From Mycolicibacterium confluentis (GTDB taxonomy: Bacteria > Actinomycetota > Actinomycetes > Mycobacteriales > Mycobacteriaceae), in NCBI RefSeq assembly GCF_010729895.1, contig NZ_AP022612.1, positions 1,240,001-1,304,000 on the forward strand: 64,000 nucleotides of DNA, read 5' to 3'. Position 1 is the first letter of the stretch; each line of letters starts with the position of its first letter. The notes under the pieces were generated by a model, which made no database searches, was not told where the DNA came from, and saw nothing but the letters and a program-made list of their open reading frames with translations. The position numbers were made by a program, and so were the translations under genes. This document shows, piece after piece, positions 8,317 through 16,010 of this stretch.

Positions 8317-8372
8317 CGAGCCTGCGGTGGCTGCGAAGATCCTTGCGGTTTCTCGCAGCCACCGCAGGCTCG
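8317..8372. terminator. Bidirectional terminator-like hairpin, 20-bp perfect stem
   Basis: The arms 8317-8336 and 8353-8372 are perfect reverse complements (20 bp, beginning CGAGCCTGCGG) around a 16-nt loop. The hairpin sits in the 81-bp gap between the convergent P450 and quinone-reductase genes. There is no T-run, as is common for mycobacterial terminators. A dispersed palindromic repeat is the alternative. Confidence 0.75.
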
Positions 8373-8381
8373 CGTTGAGGC

Positions 8382-9353
8382 TCAGACGTCGATGACCACC
8401 TTGCCGATGGCCCTGCGGTCAGCCACATGGCGCAGTGCCGCGGCGGCCTCGGCCAGCGGATAGCGCGCACCGATGTGGGGGTGCACCCGGCCGTCGGCGA
8501 ACATCTGGTCGAGTTCGGCGGTGTCGCGCGCCACCTGATCGGGATAGTCGGCGGCGAAGGTCCGAATCTCCATGCCCTTGACCGTGATTCCCTTGAGCAT
8601 CACAAGATTCAGCGGAATGGCCGGGATACGGCCCGCGGCATACCCCAGCGTCACGAAGGTGCCGCCGCGGCCGAGTGCGCGAAGTGCGGGCTCGGAGTAG
8701 TCCCCGCCGACCGGATCGAGCACCACCGAAGCGCCCGCACCCTCGGTGATCTCGCGGATCCGGTCCCGCAGGTTCTCGTCTGCGTAGTTGACGACCGCGT
8801 GTGCGCCGCGACTCCGGCACACCTCAAGCTTGTCGGCGCTGGACGCTGCGGCGATGACCTTGGCGCCCATCGCGACGGCCAGGTCCACGGCCGCCAACCC
8901 GACGCCGCCGCCCGCGCCCAGCACGACCACCCAGTCACCGGGTCGCACGGGTGCCACCGTGCGCAGCGTGTAATACGCCGTGCGGTAGGTGACGCCGAAC
9001 GCCGCGGCCGATGCGTAGTCGACGCCGGGCGCCAACGGCGTCAGCGCCTCGGCAGACACGACGACCTGCTCGGCGAACGCGCCCACCATGGTCGACCCCG
9101 ACACCCGGTCACCCACCCGCAGCGAGACACCGTCACCGACCGCGAGAACTTCACCGGCGAACTCACTGCCCGGGGAGAACGGTGGCGGGATCTTCACCTG
9201 GTAGGACCCCGACATGAACAGCACGTCGGGAAAGTTCACCGCCGCGGCGCGCACGCGCACGACGACCTGACCCGGTCCCGGTGTCGGGTCGGGAAGGTCG
9301 GCGAGTTCGAGACTCTCCGGAGGTCCGTACTCCCGGCACAGCATGGCCTTCAT
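8382..9353 (-). CDS. NADPH:quinone reductase-like medium-chain dehydrogenase
   Basis: This 323-aa protein shows the zinc-free MDR layout: GroES-like N-terminus (PGQVVVRVRAAAVNFPDVLF) and a Rossmann domain with GAGGGVG near the middle (VVVLGAGGGVGLAAVDLA). The catalytic-zinc cysteine/histidine set of alcohol dehydrogenases is absent, which places it with quinone or enoyl reductases. It is the last gene of a five-gene minus-strand operon and overlaps the TetR gene by ATGA. It may reduce an enone or enoyl-CoA intermediate of the pathway; the true substrate is open. Confidence 0.88.
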   Translation of the reverse strand: MKAMLCREYGPPESLELADLPDPTPGPGQVVVRVRAAAVNFPDVLFMSGSYQVKIPPPFSPGSEFAGEVLAVGDGVSLRVGDRVSGSTMVGAFAEQVVVSAEALTPLAPGVDYASAAAFGVTYRTAYYTLRTVAPVRPGDWVVVLGAGGGVGLAAVDLAVAMGAKVIAAASSADKLEVCRSRGAHAVVNYADENLRDRIREITEGAGASVVLDPVGGDYSEPALRALGRGGTFVTLGYAAGRIPAIPLNLVMLKGITVKGMEIRTFAADYPDQVARDTAELDQMFADGRVHPHIGARYPLAEAAAALRHVADRRAIGKVVIDV

Positions 9354-9964
9354 CGCGCACCTTTCGTCTCTGCGGTCAATCCGCCCAGGCAGAATCGCAC
9401 CAGGTGCTTGACGTCGTCGGGAAGGGGTTGGGTTCCGGACCCGACGTAGCGCCGCATGGTCGCGATGGTCAGCTGGAACACGGCCTCGGCGTCCCTGTCT
9501 GGGTCGGCGCTGCCCAACTGCGCGATGGGACCGACCAGCAGGTCGCGCATCGGGGCCATGATCCCGTCGACGGGGGAGGTCTGGGTCATCTGCTCAACGA
9601 CCGCGCGACTCATGCTGATCAGGTGCGGGTCCGAAACCTGCGCCAACGCACCGGAGATCCACCGGCTGATCTTCTCGGCCGGGTCGTCGGCCTTCTCCAT
9701 CTGATGCCCGAGATAGGACGCCACGATGCCGATCCCGCGTTCCATCACCGCGAGAAGCAGTTCGTCCTTACCAGCGAAGTAGCGGTAGAAGCCTTTCTTC
9801 GACGCGCCCGCCTCGGCGACGATGTCGCTGACGCGCGGCGGTTCCGGGGCGACACGCTGCATCACGGTGACCGCGGCGGCCAGGATCCGCTCAACCTCAT
9901 CGGTGGCCTCGCGGTGCCGACTGTCCAGCGCGCGGTCCACCGCGCGCGCGGCGCGGGTGCTCAT
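9350..9964 (-). CDS. TetR family regulator inside the acyl-CoA dehydrogenase operon
   Basis: This 204-aa TetR has its HTH at about residues 25-70 (ILAAAVTVMQRVAPEPPRVSDIVAEAGASKKGFYRYFAGKDELL). It overlaps the acyl-CoA dehydrogenase upstream and the quinone reductase downstream by 4 bp each, so it is co-transcribed with catabolic genes, a common design for self-limiting control. The other two TetR genes of the cluster have their own distinct palindromes, so by elimination this protein is the best candidate for the GAGAAT/ATTCTC sites at 3617, 13171, 13318, 27682 and 27787. That assignment is inference. Confidence 0.88.
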   Translation of the reverse strand: MSTRAARAVDRALDSRHREATDEVERILAAAVTVMQRVAPEPPRVSDIVAEAGASKKGFYRYFAGKDELLLAVMERGIGIVASYLGHQMEKADDPAEKISRWISGALAQVSDPHLISMSRAVVEQMTQTSPVDGIMAPMRDLLVGPIAQLGSADPDRDAEAVFQLTIATMRRYVGSGTQPLPDDVKHLVRFCLGGLTAETKGAR

Positions 9965-11277
9965 GGCGTCGCGGGCACCGAGGGGATGTTCTTGACCCGG
10001 TCGCCGTACTTCGCCTTGGCCGCCTCGATGCGGACCTCGCTGAACTCACTGGGCCATTCCGGATCCTCGGCCTCGTAACCCTTGAGCAGCATGCGGGCCA
10101 GGTTGACCTTGTGTGCCTCGGTGGGCCCGTCGGCGAGGCCCAGCGCCACACCGCCGAGCAGCACGTTGGCGACCGGCAACTGCTGGGTCAGGCCCATCGC
10201 GCCGTGCACCTGGATGGCGCGCATGCCGATGGACTTGAGCACCTGCGACGCCAGGATCTTGCACACGCCGATCTCCTTGCGGGCCGCGTGTTCTCCGGCG
10301 GTGTCGATCAACCAGGCGGTGTGCAGCACGGTCAACCGGAACTGCAGCAGTTCGGCGTAGGAGTCGGCGATGAAGGCCTGCACCAGCTGTTTGTCGGCCA
10401 GCTGACTGCCCTGCGTGAAACGGCTTTTCGCGCGGTGCGCCATCATGTCCAGCGCACGCTGGGCCACCCCGATCGATCGCATCGCGTGGTGGATGCGGCC
10501 GCCGGCGAGTCTGGCCTGCAGGATCTCGAAGCCGTGGCCGGGTTCACCCAGCATCGCGGTCGCGGGCACTCGGACGTTGTCGTAGTGGATCAGCGAGTGC
10601 CCGGCCTCGTGGGGGAGCGATCCCACCAGGTGATGGGTGGCCTCGATGTTCAACCCGGGGGTGCCGGCCGGGATGAGAAAGGTCGACGCACCGCGGTGCA
10701 CCGGGACGTCTGGATCGGTGATGGCCACCACGATGAAGAACGAGGCGACCGAGGCGTTCGACGAGAAGTACTTGCGCCCCTTGACCACCCAGTCACCGCT
10801 GCCGTCATCGGCCGGCACGGCACGGGTGGTGAACACGCGGGGGTCGGAGCCGCCCTGGGGTTCGGTCATCGAGAAGCACGAGAAGATCTCGCCCGACAAC
10901 AGGCCCTCCAGGTAGTTGTCCTTCTGCTCCTGTGTGCCGAAGCGGGCCAGGATCTCGGCGTTGCCCGTGTCGGGGGCCTGCGTGCCGAACACGATCGGGC
11001 CCCAACTGCTTCGGCCGAGGATCTCGTTGATCAGTGTCAGCTTGACCGCGCCGAAGCCCTGCCCGCCCAGTTCGGGGCCGAGATGCGGGGCCCACAGGCC
11101 GTGATCTCGGACCTGCTGTTTGAGCGGGTCGACGATCGCACGGCGCTCGTCGTCGAGGGGGAGGAACTCGCACCCCGGGAACAGCACCTCGAGTGGTTCG
11201 ACCTCGTCGCGGACGAACTCGCGGATCCAGACCAGTTTCTCTTCGAATTCGGGCTCGGTGGAGAAGTCCCAGGCCAT
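9961..11277 (-). CDS. Acyl-CoA dehydrogenase, ACAD10/ACAD11-like C-terminal type
   Basis: The 438-aa protein has the ACAD three-domain pattern, with FSMTEPQGGSDP in the middle domain and a C-terminal helical domain ending in LADGPTEAHK (about 382-390). That last motif replaces the usual YEGTxEIQ and is typical of the ACAD10/ACAD11 and LvaC group. An APH-like kinase gene two genes upstream in the same operon corresponds to the kinase domain fused to ACAD in human ACAD10/11. In those systems a 4-hydroxyacyl-CoA is phosphorylated and the ACAD then removes the phosphate, giving a route to 3-hydroxyacyl-CoA. The same chemistry is inferred here, not shown. Confidence 0.9.
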   Translation of the reverse strand: MAWDFSTEPEFEEKLVWIREFVRDEVEPLEVLFPGCEFLPLDDERRAIVDPLKQQVRDHGLWAPHLGPELGGQGFGAVKLTLINEILGRSSWGPIVFGTQAPDTGNAEILARFGTQEQKDNYLEGLLSGEIFSCFSMTEPQGGSDPRVFTTRAVPADDGSGDWVVKGRKYFSSNASVASFFIVVAITDPDVPVHRGASTFLIPAGTPGLNIEATHHLVGSLPHEAGHSLIHYDNVRVPATAMLGEPGHGFEILQARLAGGRIHHAMRSIGVAQRALDMMAHRAKSRFTQGSQLADKQLVQAFIADSYAELLQFRLTVLHTAWLIDTAGEHAARKEIGVCKILASQVLKSIGMRAIQVHGAMGLTQQLPVANVLLGGVALGLADGPTEAHKVNLARMLLKGYEAEDPEWPSEFSEVRIEAAKAKYGDRVKNIPSVPATP

Positions 11278-11301
11278 GTCAGATTCCTTTCGTTGTGCCG
11301 A

Positions 11302-12060
11302 TCACGGGATTCCGCCGTCGGCGCGCAGGATCGATCCGGTGGTGTAACTCGAGGCGTCGGACATCAGGAACAAGGCGGCGCCGACGATCTCGGCGGGTTG
11401 TCCCGCGCGCTGCAGGGCGAAGTGCCCGAACGGATTCGCATCGCCGAAGTTCCACGCCTTGCTGATGTCGGTGAGGAACGGGCCGGGCATCAGCGTGTTC
11501 ACCCGGACCGTCGGACCGAATGCGTGCGCCAAACCTTCGGTCATGGCGTTGAGCCCGGCCTTGGACGCCGCATAGGGGATGAACGACGGGTGGGGGCGCA
11601 GCGACCCGTGCGTGCTGACGTTGATGATCGCGCCGCCGCCGTCGGCCACCATGCGCTCGCCGACCAGTGCCGAAAGCCGGAACGGGCCTTTGAGATTGAG
11701 GTTGACCACAGCGTCGAACATCTTCTCGGTGACGTCGGTCTGCTTGTCGTACACCGGGGACATGCCCGCGTTGTTGACCAGGACGTCCACCTTGCCGAAC
11801 CGGTCATACGCGGCTTCGACCAGTCCGTCGAGCTGATCCCAACGCCCGACGTGCACCGCGTAGGGGAGTGCGCTGCGTCCAGTCTCGGCCTCGATCTCGG
11901 CCGCGGTGGCTTCGCAGGACTCCAGCTTGCGACTCGCGATGACGACGTCCGCGCCGCAGCGCGCCGCGGCGAACGCCATCTCGCGGCCCAGGCCGCGGCT
12001 TCCTCCCGTGATCAGGACGACGCGGTCGGTCAGGTCGAAGAGCTGCTCGGGGAATGCCAC
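11302..12060 (-). CDS. Short-chain dehydrogenase/reductase
   Basis: This classical SDR of 252 aa has TGGSRGLG at residues 19-26, NNAG in the middle, a Ser in NVSTHGS and YAASK as the catalytic Tyr/Lys. ASRKLES after strand 2 suggests NADP(H). It lies between the kinase and acyl-CoA dehydrogenase genes with gaps of 54 and 24 bp, so it belongs to the same operon. In the levulinate pathway a dehydrogenase of this type interconverts 4-oxo and 4-hydroxyacyl-CoA, which would suit this position. The specific substrate is not determined. Confidence 0.88.
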   Translation of the reverse strand: MAFPEQLFDLTDRVVLITGGSRGLGREMAFAAARCGADVVIASRKLESCEATAAEIEAETGRSALPYAVHVGRWDQLDGLVEAAYDRFGKVDVLVNNAGMSPVYDKQTDVTEKMFDAVVNLNLKGPFRLSALVGERMVADGGGAIINVSTHGSLRPHPSFIPYAASKAGLNAMTEGLAHAFGPTVRVNTLMPGPFLTDISKAWNFGDANPFGHFALQRAGQPAEIVGAALFLMSDASSYTTGSILRADGGIP

Positions 12061-12114
12061 GTCAGGCTCCTTGCTGGGTTCGGGCTTGGTGGGTTCGGGC
12101 TCGGTGGGATCGGC

Positions 12115-13146
12115 TCAGTAGGATCTCGCGAGATCGGCGGCCGTGGTCATCAGCTTCAGGACCATCGGTCCCATCGCCTCGGCGACGCGGGGATCGACCT
12201 TGGTATCGGGCGCCAGCGACGCCGCGTAGGTCTTCTCGAGCATGATGCCGAGCTTCCAGTTGGCGAGCACCAGGTAGTAGCCAATGTGCTCGGTGGACAG
12301 GCCGCTGATCGACTCGTAGTGCTCCAACAGCTCACTACGCGTGGGCATACCGGCCATGTCGAGGTAGAACCCGTCACTGGCGGGCTCCTCGCCGTCATAG
12401 CCCAGCAGCGCCCAGCCCAGATCCAGCAGCGGATCACCGATCGTTGTCATCTCCCAGTCCACGATCGCGGCGAGACGGGCAGGTTCACCGTGCGCGTACA
12501 TGACATTCGCGAACTGGTAGTCGCCGTGCATGATTCCGGGCGTGTAGTGCTCGGGCCGGTTGCGCCGCAGCCACTCCGCGGCGACATCGAGACCGGGCAT
12601 CTCCCGCACCTGGTACGCGGACAGGAACGTCAGCCACCGGTCGACCTGACGCTCATGGAACCCGTCGGGCCGGCCGAAACCCTCCAGGCCCTGTGCGCGC
12701 CAGTCGACGCGGCCGAGCTTGGCCGCGCCTTCGACGAGTTGGAACGCCAGGCCGCGCCGCGCCTCGAGATCGGTGTCGAACGGTGGCTGCCAGCCGCCGT
12801 TCATCGGGCTCCAGCCGTCGATCTCGGCCATGACGTAGAACGGGGCGCCCAACACCGATCCGTCGTCGTCGGCCGCGAGGAGTTCTGCGTGCGGGACGTC
12901 GGTGCCCTTGAGCGCGCGCACCAGTCGGATCTCGCGCAGCAGGCCGTCGATCCGGGCGTCGTCGGCGCGGGCGCCCGGCATGCGCAGCACCATGTGGTGC
13001 TCTCCGCGGACCACTCGATACAGCGTGTTCTGCGACCCGCCGGTCAGCAGTTCGAGTTGTGGACGCTCGCCGGCGCCCGGTGCGTCGTTGGTGTCGAGCC
13101 ACCTGCCGAGCGCGTCGGCGTCGATGCCGGCGGAAGTCTGTGTCAC
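12115..13146 (-). CDS. Phosphotransferase (APH family), acyl-CoA kinase-like partner of the ACAD
   Basis: This 343-aa APH-fold kinase has an intact catalytic loop HGDYQFAN and the metal-binding IVDWEM. The N-lobe shows GGSQNTLYRV (glycine loop) and MVLRMPG with the region of the ATP lysine position. The start is GTG 13146, with GAGGGG 8 nt upstream; a longer in-frame form to 13407 would cross two palindromes and is rejected. It is the first gene of the operon kinase-SDR-ACAD-TetR-reductase. Family members resemble the kinase domain of ACAD10/11, FadE36 and LvaA, suggesting phosphorylation of a hydroxyacyl-CoA rather than an aminoglycoside. Confidence 0.87.
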   Translation of the reverse strand: MTQTSAGIDADALGRWLDTNDAPGAGERPQLELLTGGSQNTLYRVVRGEHHMVLRMPGARADDARIDGLLREIRLVRALKGTDVPHAELLAADDDGSVLGAPFYVMAEIDGWSPMNGGWQPPFDTDLEARRGLAFQLVEGAAKLGRVDWRAQGLEGFGRPDGFHERQVDRWLTFLSAYQVREMPGLDVAAEWLRRNRPEHYTPGIMHGDYQFANVMYAHGEPARLAAIVDWEMTTIGDPLLDLGWALLGYDGEEPASDGFYLDMAGMPTRSELLEHYESISGLSTEHIGYYLVLANWKLGIMLEKTYAASLAPDTKVDPRVAEAMGPMVLKLMTTAADLARSY

Positions 13147-13160
13147 TGCGAACCCCTCAC

Positions 13161-13185
13161 TCTCCGATCGGAGACTAGCATTCTC
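13161..13185. promoter_or_regulatory. Overlapping operator candidates in front of the kinase operon
   Basis: A perfect 14-bp palindrome (TCTCCGATCGGAGA) overlaps GAGACTAGCATTCTC, which matches 12 of 15 bases of the dyad at 27788-27802. They lie 15-39 bp before the GTG of the kinase gene, where a repressor would block transcription. Assignment to a TetR is inferred. Confidence 0.6.
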
Positions 13186-13317
13186 CAAACCGGGACCGAT
13201 AGTCCCCAGCGGGTTCGCCGAGATTGGCGAATTGAGCGTCCGCAGGCGTTGTGTGAGCGTCGACCGGACGCTGCCAGCAACCGGTTGCTGGGGGTGCGCT
13301 GAGGGCGATAAGAGAAC

Positions 13318-13340
13318 GCATTCTGCAATAAGGAGAATGC
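13318..13340. promoter_or_regulatory. Operator candidate ATTCT-N9-AGAAT
   Basis: The dyad GCATTCT-N9-AGAATGC has the same geometry as the site at 27682-27700 and agrees with it at 18 of 21 positions from GCATTCT through GAGAAT. It lies 230 bp before the amidohydrolase start, where a distal promoter could sit. Confidence 0.55.
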
Positions 13341-13569
13341 TATTACCGCAGGAAAACCGCTCCCGAATGCGCAGCGTAAGTGGCACTTTGCTGTTCATTG
13401 CGGACATGGCCTGATAACGTCATTACCAGTCCGCGAGTGCAGCGCTCGCAAATGCGCATCCGGTCTCCCAGGAACCGGCTGGCGCACTTCGTGAAACCAG
13501 CCCGCGTGGCAGTCCCGCGCAGGCAAGCTGAAGGTCCGGAACGCCAACCGGAAGGACGGAAGGTCAACG

Positions 13570-14742
13570 ATGTCCACTCGATCCAGCGCCGCCACCCTGT
13601 ATCCACCCGGCGGCTTCGGGGCTCCGAAGAACCGCCGCGGGCACGCCGTCGGCGACTACGGGCTGCCCGCGGGCACCGAGGTGTTCTCGGCCGACAACCA
13701 CATCTCGGTGGCCGACGACATCTTCTACGAGCGGTTCCCCGAGGAGCTCAAGGGCGCCGCGCCGCGGATCTGGTACGAGGACGGCGCCTACATGGTGGGC
13801 ATGAAGGGCAAGGCCTGGACCGGAGGGGATTTCGGCCGGGTGCTCATGCAGTACGACGACCTCGCCGGCGCGGCCTCGAACAATATCGCCGCGCGCATCC
13901 GTGAGCTCAAAGAGGACGGCATCGATAGGGAGTTGGCGTTCCCCAATGCCGTGCTCGCGCTGTTCCACTACCCGGACAAGGCGCTGCGGGAACGTGTTTT
14001 TCGGATCTACAACGAGCACATCGCGGCCCTGCAGGAGGAGTCCAATGGGCACTTCTACGGTGTCGGGCTGATCAACTGGTGGGATCCCAAGGGCACCCGA
14101 AGCACCCTCGAGGAGCTGAAGTCGCTGGGCCTCAAGACTTTCCTGCTCCCGTTGAACCCGGGTAAGGACGACGAGGGCAACATCTACGACTACGGCAGCA
14201 CCTCGATGGACGCGGTCTGGGACGAGATCGAGGCGTCGGGAATCCCGGTCAGCCACCACATCGGTGAGACGCCCCCGAAGACGCCGTGTGAGAACAACAG
14301 CGTCGTGGTCGGCATGATGGTCAACGTCGACTCGTTCCGCGAGCAGTTCGCCAAGTATGTCTTCTCCGGCATCCTGGATCGGCATCCGCAGCTCAAGATC
14401 GGCTGGTTCGAGGGCGGAATCGCCTGGGTGCCCACCGCACTGCAGGATGCCGAGCACATGCTGGCCTCCTATCAACACATGTTCAACCACCAACTGCAGC
14501 ACGATGTCCGGCACTACTGGGACAACCACATGAGCGCGTCGTTCATGGTCGACCCGCTTGGACTCCGGTTGATCGACGAGATCGGTGTCGACAACGTGAT
14601 GTGGTCCAGTGACTACCCGCACAACGAGAGCACCTTCGGGTACTCGGAGAAGTCACTGGCCACGGTCGTGGAGGCCGTCGGTCCGGAGAACGCGGCCAAG
14701 ATCGTGTCCACCAACATCCAGCACTTCCTGGGGCTGCTGTGA
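13570..14742 (+). CDS. Amidohydrolase family protein (amidohydrolase_2, ACMSD-like TIM barrel)
   Basis: This 390-aa metal-dependent hydrolase has an N-terminal SADNHI (DxH in place of the classic HxH), a central histidine in VSHHIGE and the C-terminal aspartate in WSSDYPHNES. This set is typical of the amidohydrolase_2 branch that includes decarboxylases and ring hydrolases. GGAAGG lies 8 nt before the ATG. Its stop overlaps the GTG of the M24 gene, starting an operon with the CoA-linked genes downstream. A second, divergent relative is at 27825. Hydrolysis or decarboxylation of a cyclic or carboxylated intermediate is expected; the substrate is unknown. Confidence 0.85.
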   Translation: MSTRSSAATLYPPGGFGAPKNRRGHAVGDYGLPAGTEVFSADNHISVADDIFYERFPEELKGAAPRIWYEDGAYMVGMKGKAWTGGDFGRVLMQYDDLAGAASNNIAARIRELKEDGIDRELAFPNAVLALFHYPDKALRERVFRIYNEHIAALQEESNGHFYGVGLINWWDPKGTRSTLEELKSLGLKTFLLPLNPGKDDEGNIYDYGSTSMDAVWDEIEASGIPVSHHIGETPPKTPCENNSVVVGMMVNVDSFREQFAKYVFSGILDRHPQLKIGWFEGGIAWVPTALQDAEHMLASYQHMFNHQLQHDVRHYWDNHMSASFMVDPLGLRLIDEIGVDNVMWSSDYPHNESTFGYSEKSLATVVEAVGPENAAKIVSTNIQHFLGLL

Positions 14743-16010
14743 CGACATTCGCTCACAGGGGCGTCACGCAGATCGCCCGAACGGGTTTGACGTGGCTGGA
14801 CATTCCCGAGGAACCCGACCTGAACCGGTTGCGCAGGGACGTCGGTGAGCGTCTCCACGCCGCGATGGCCGACCAGGGCGTCGACGCCCTGGTACTGCTC
14901 GGAAACAGCAACGTCATGTACGCCACCGGCATCAGTTGGCCGCTCGCCGACGCCGGACTGTCCCATGTCGAACGGCCCGTCGCGGTCGTCCTCGCAGACG
15001 ACGAGCACCCGCATCTCTTCCTTCCGTTCCGTGAGGGTGCGGCGATGGAGTCGGGTCTGCTCGACGACCACCTGCACGGCCCGGTCTACCTCGAATTCGA
15101 CGAGGGCGTAGCGGATTTCGCGAAGACCCTGGCGGGTCTGGTGCGAGCCGGGGCGACCGTCGCAACCGACGAGTTGACTGGGGCGATGCGCCGCGCAGGC
15201 AGTGCACTGTTCCCCGGTGGCGCGCCGGTGGACGCCGCACCCGTCGTCGGCGCGGCCAAGCTGGTCAAGACGGTCGACCAGATCTCCTGCCTGCGCCGGG
15301 CCACCCAGATCACCGAGCAGGCCGTCGCCGAAATCCAGAAGTCGCTGGCCCCGGGCGTGCGCCAGATAGATCTCTCGGCCGAATTCGTCCGCCGTGCATT
15401 CGAACTCGGCGCGACCACCAACATGTTCGACTCGATCTGGCAGGTCATGCCCGCGTCGCGGGCCGAGGGCGCCTGGACCACGACCGGGGACCTGGCCCTC
15501 CCGCTGCTGACCACCGAGCGTGAGGTCGCCCAGGGTGACGTGCTGTGGACCGACGTGTCCATCGCCTACCACGGTTACTGCTCCGATCACGGGCGCACCT
15601 GGATCGTCGGGCAGGACCCGACCCCGGCCCAGCAGGAACAGTTCGACAAGTGGCGCCAGGTGGTCGACGGCGTCTTGTCGGTGACCAAGGCCGGCGCCAC
15701 CTGTGGCGACCTGGGCCGGGCCGCCACCGCGGCCGCGGGCGGTCACAAACCCTGGCTCCCGCACTTCTACCTGGGCCACGGGATCGGCACCGGCGCGGCC
15801 GAGATGCCGATGATCGGAACCGATCTCGGCCAGGAGTGGGACGACAACTTCGTCTTCCCCGCGGGCATGTTGTTGGTGTTCGAACCGGTGGTGTGGGAGG
15901 ACGGCACCGGCGGTTATCGCGGCGAGGAGATCGTGGTGGTCACCGAGGGCGGTTGGATGCCGCTCACCGCCTATCCGTACGACCCGTATGAGGTGCGCAG
16001 TGGGAATTGA
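14739..16010 (+). CDS. M24 family metallopeptidase (Xaa-Pro dipeptidase/creatinase fold)
   Basis: This 423-aa protein has an N-terminal creatinase-like domain and a C-terminal pita-bread domain. All five metal ligands are visible: two Asp in LWTDVSIAYHGYCSDHGR, His in YLGHGIGT, and two Glu in VFEPVV and YRGEEIVV. It should therefore bind two divalent metals and hydrolyse a C-N bond next to a proline-like or guanidino/amide group. It overlaps the amidohydrolase by GTGA and is followed by a second M24 protein whose ligands are degraded. In this CoA-rich cluster a non-peptide amide substrate is as likely as a dipeptide. Confidence 0.88.
   Translation: MTTFAHRGVTQIARTGLTWLDIPEEPDLNRLRRDVGERLHAAMADQGVDALVLLGNSNVMYATGISWPLADAGLSHVERPVAVVLADDEHPHLFLPFREGAAMESGLLDDHLHGPVYLEFDEGVADFAKTLAGLVRAGATVATDELTGAMRRAGSALFPGGAPVDAAPVVGAAKLVKTVDQISCLRRATQITEQAVAEIQKSLAPGVRQIDLSAEFVRRAFELGATTNMFDSIWQVMPASRAEGAWTTTGDLALPLLTTEREVAQGDVLWTDVSIAYHGYCSDHGRTWIVGQDPTPAQQEQFDKWRQVVDGVLSVTKAGATCGDLGRAATAAAGGHKPWLPHFYLGHGIGTGAAEMPMIGTDLGQEWDDNFVFPAGMLLVFEPVVWEDGTGGYRGEEIVVVTEGGWMPLTAYPYDPYEVRSGN

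Larger units (their letters stand above)
13147..13569. other. 423-bp divergent intergenic region with several palindromes
   Basis: No gene is supported here. It separates the minus-strand kinase operon from the plus-strand amidohydrolase operon. It contains TCTCCGATCGGAGA (13161-13174), GAGACTAGCATTCTC (13171-13185) and a 7-bp dyad GCATTCT-N9-AGAATGC (13318-13340). The last 200 bp before 13570 hold no further clear motif apart from GGAAGG near the amidohydrolase start. Confidence 0.7.

Noticed and set aside
10111..13302. 1,063-codon open frame on the plus strand
   Set aside because: It lies opposite four genes with clear family motifs (ACAD, SDR, kinase) and has no domain of its own; GC-rich DNA leaves antisense frames open.
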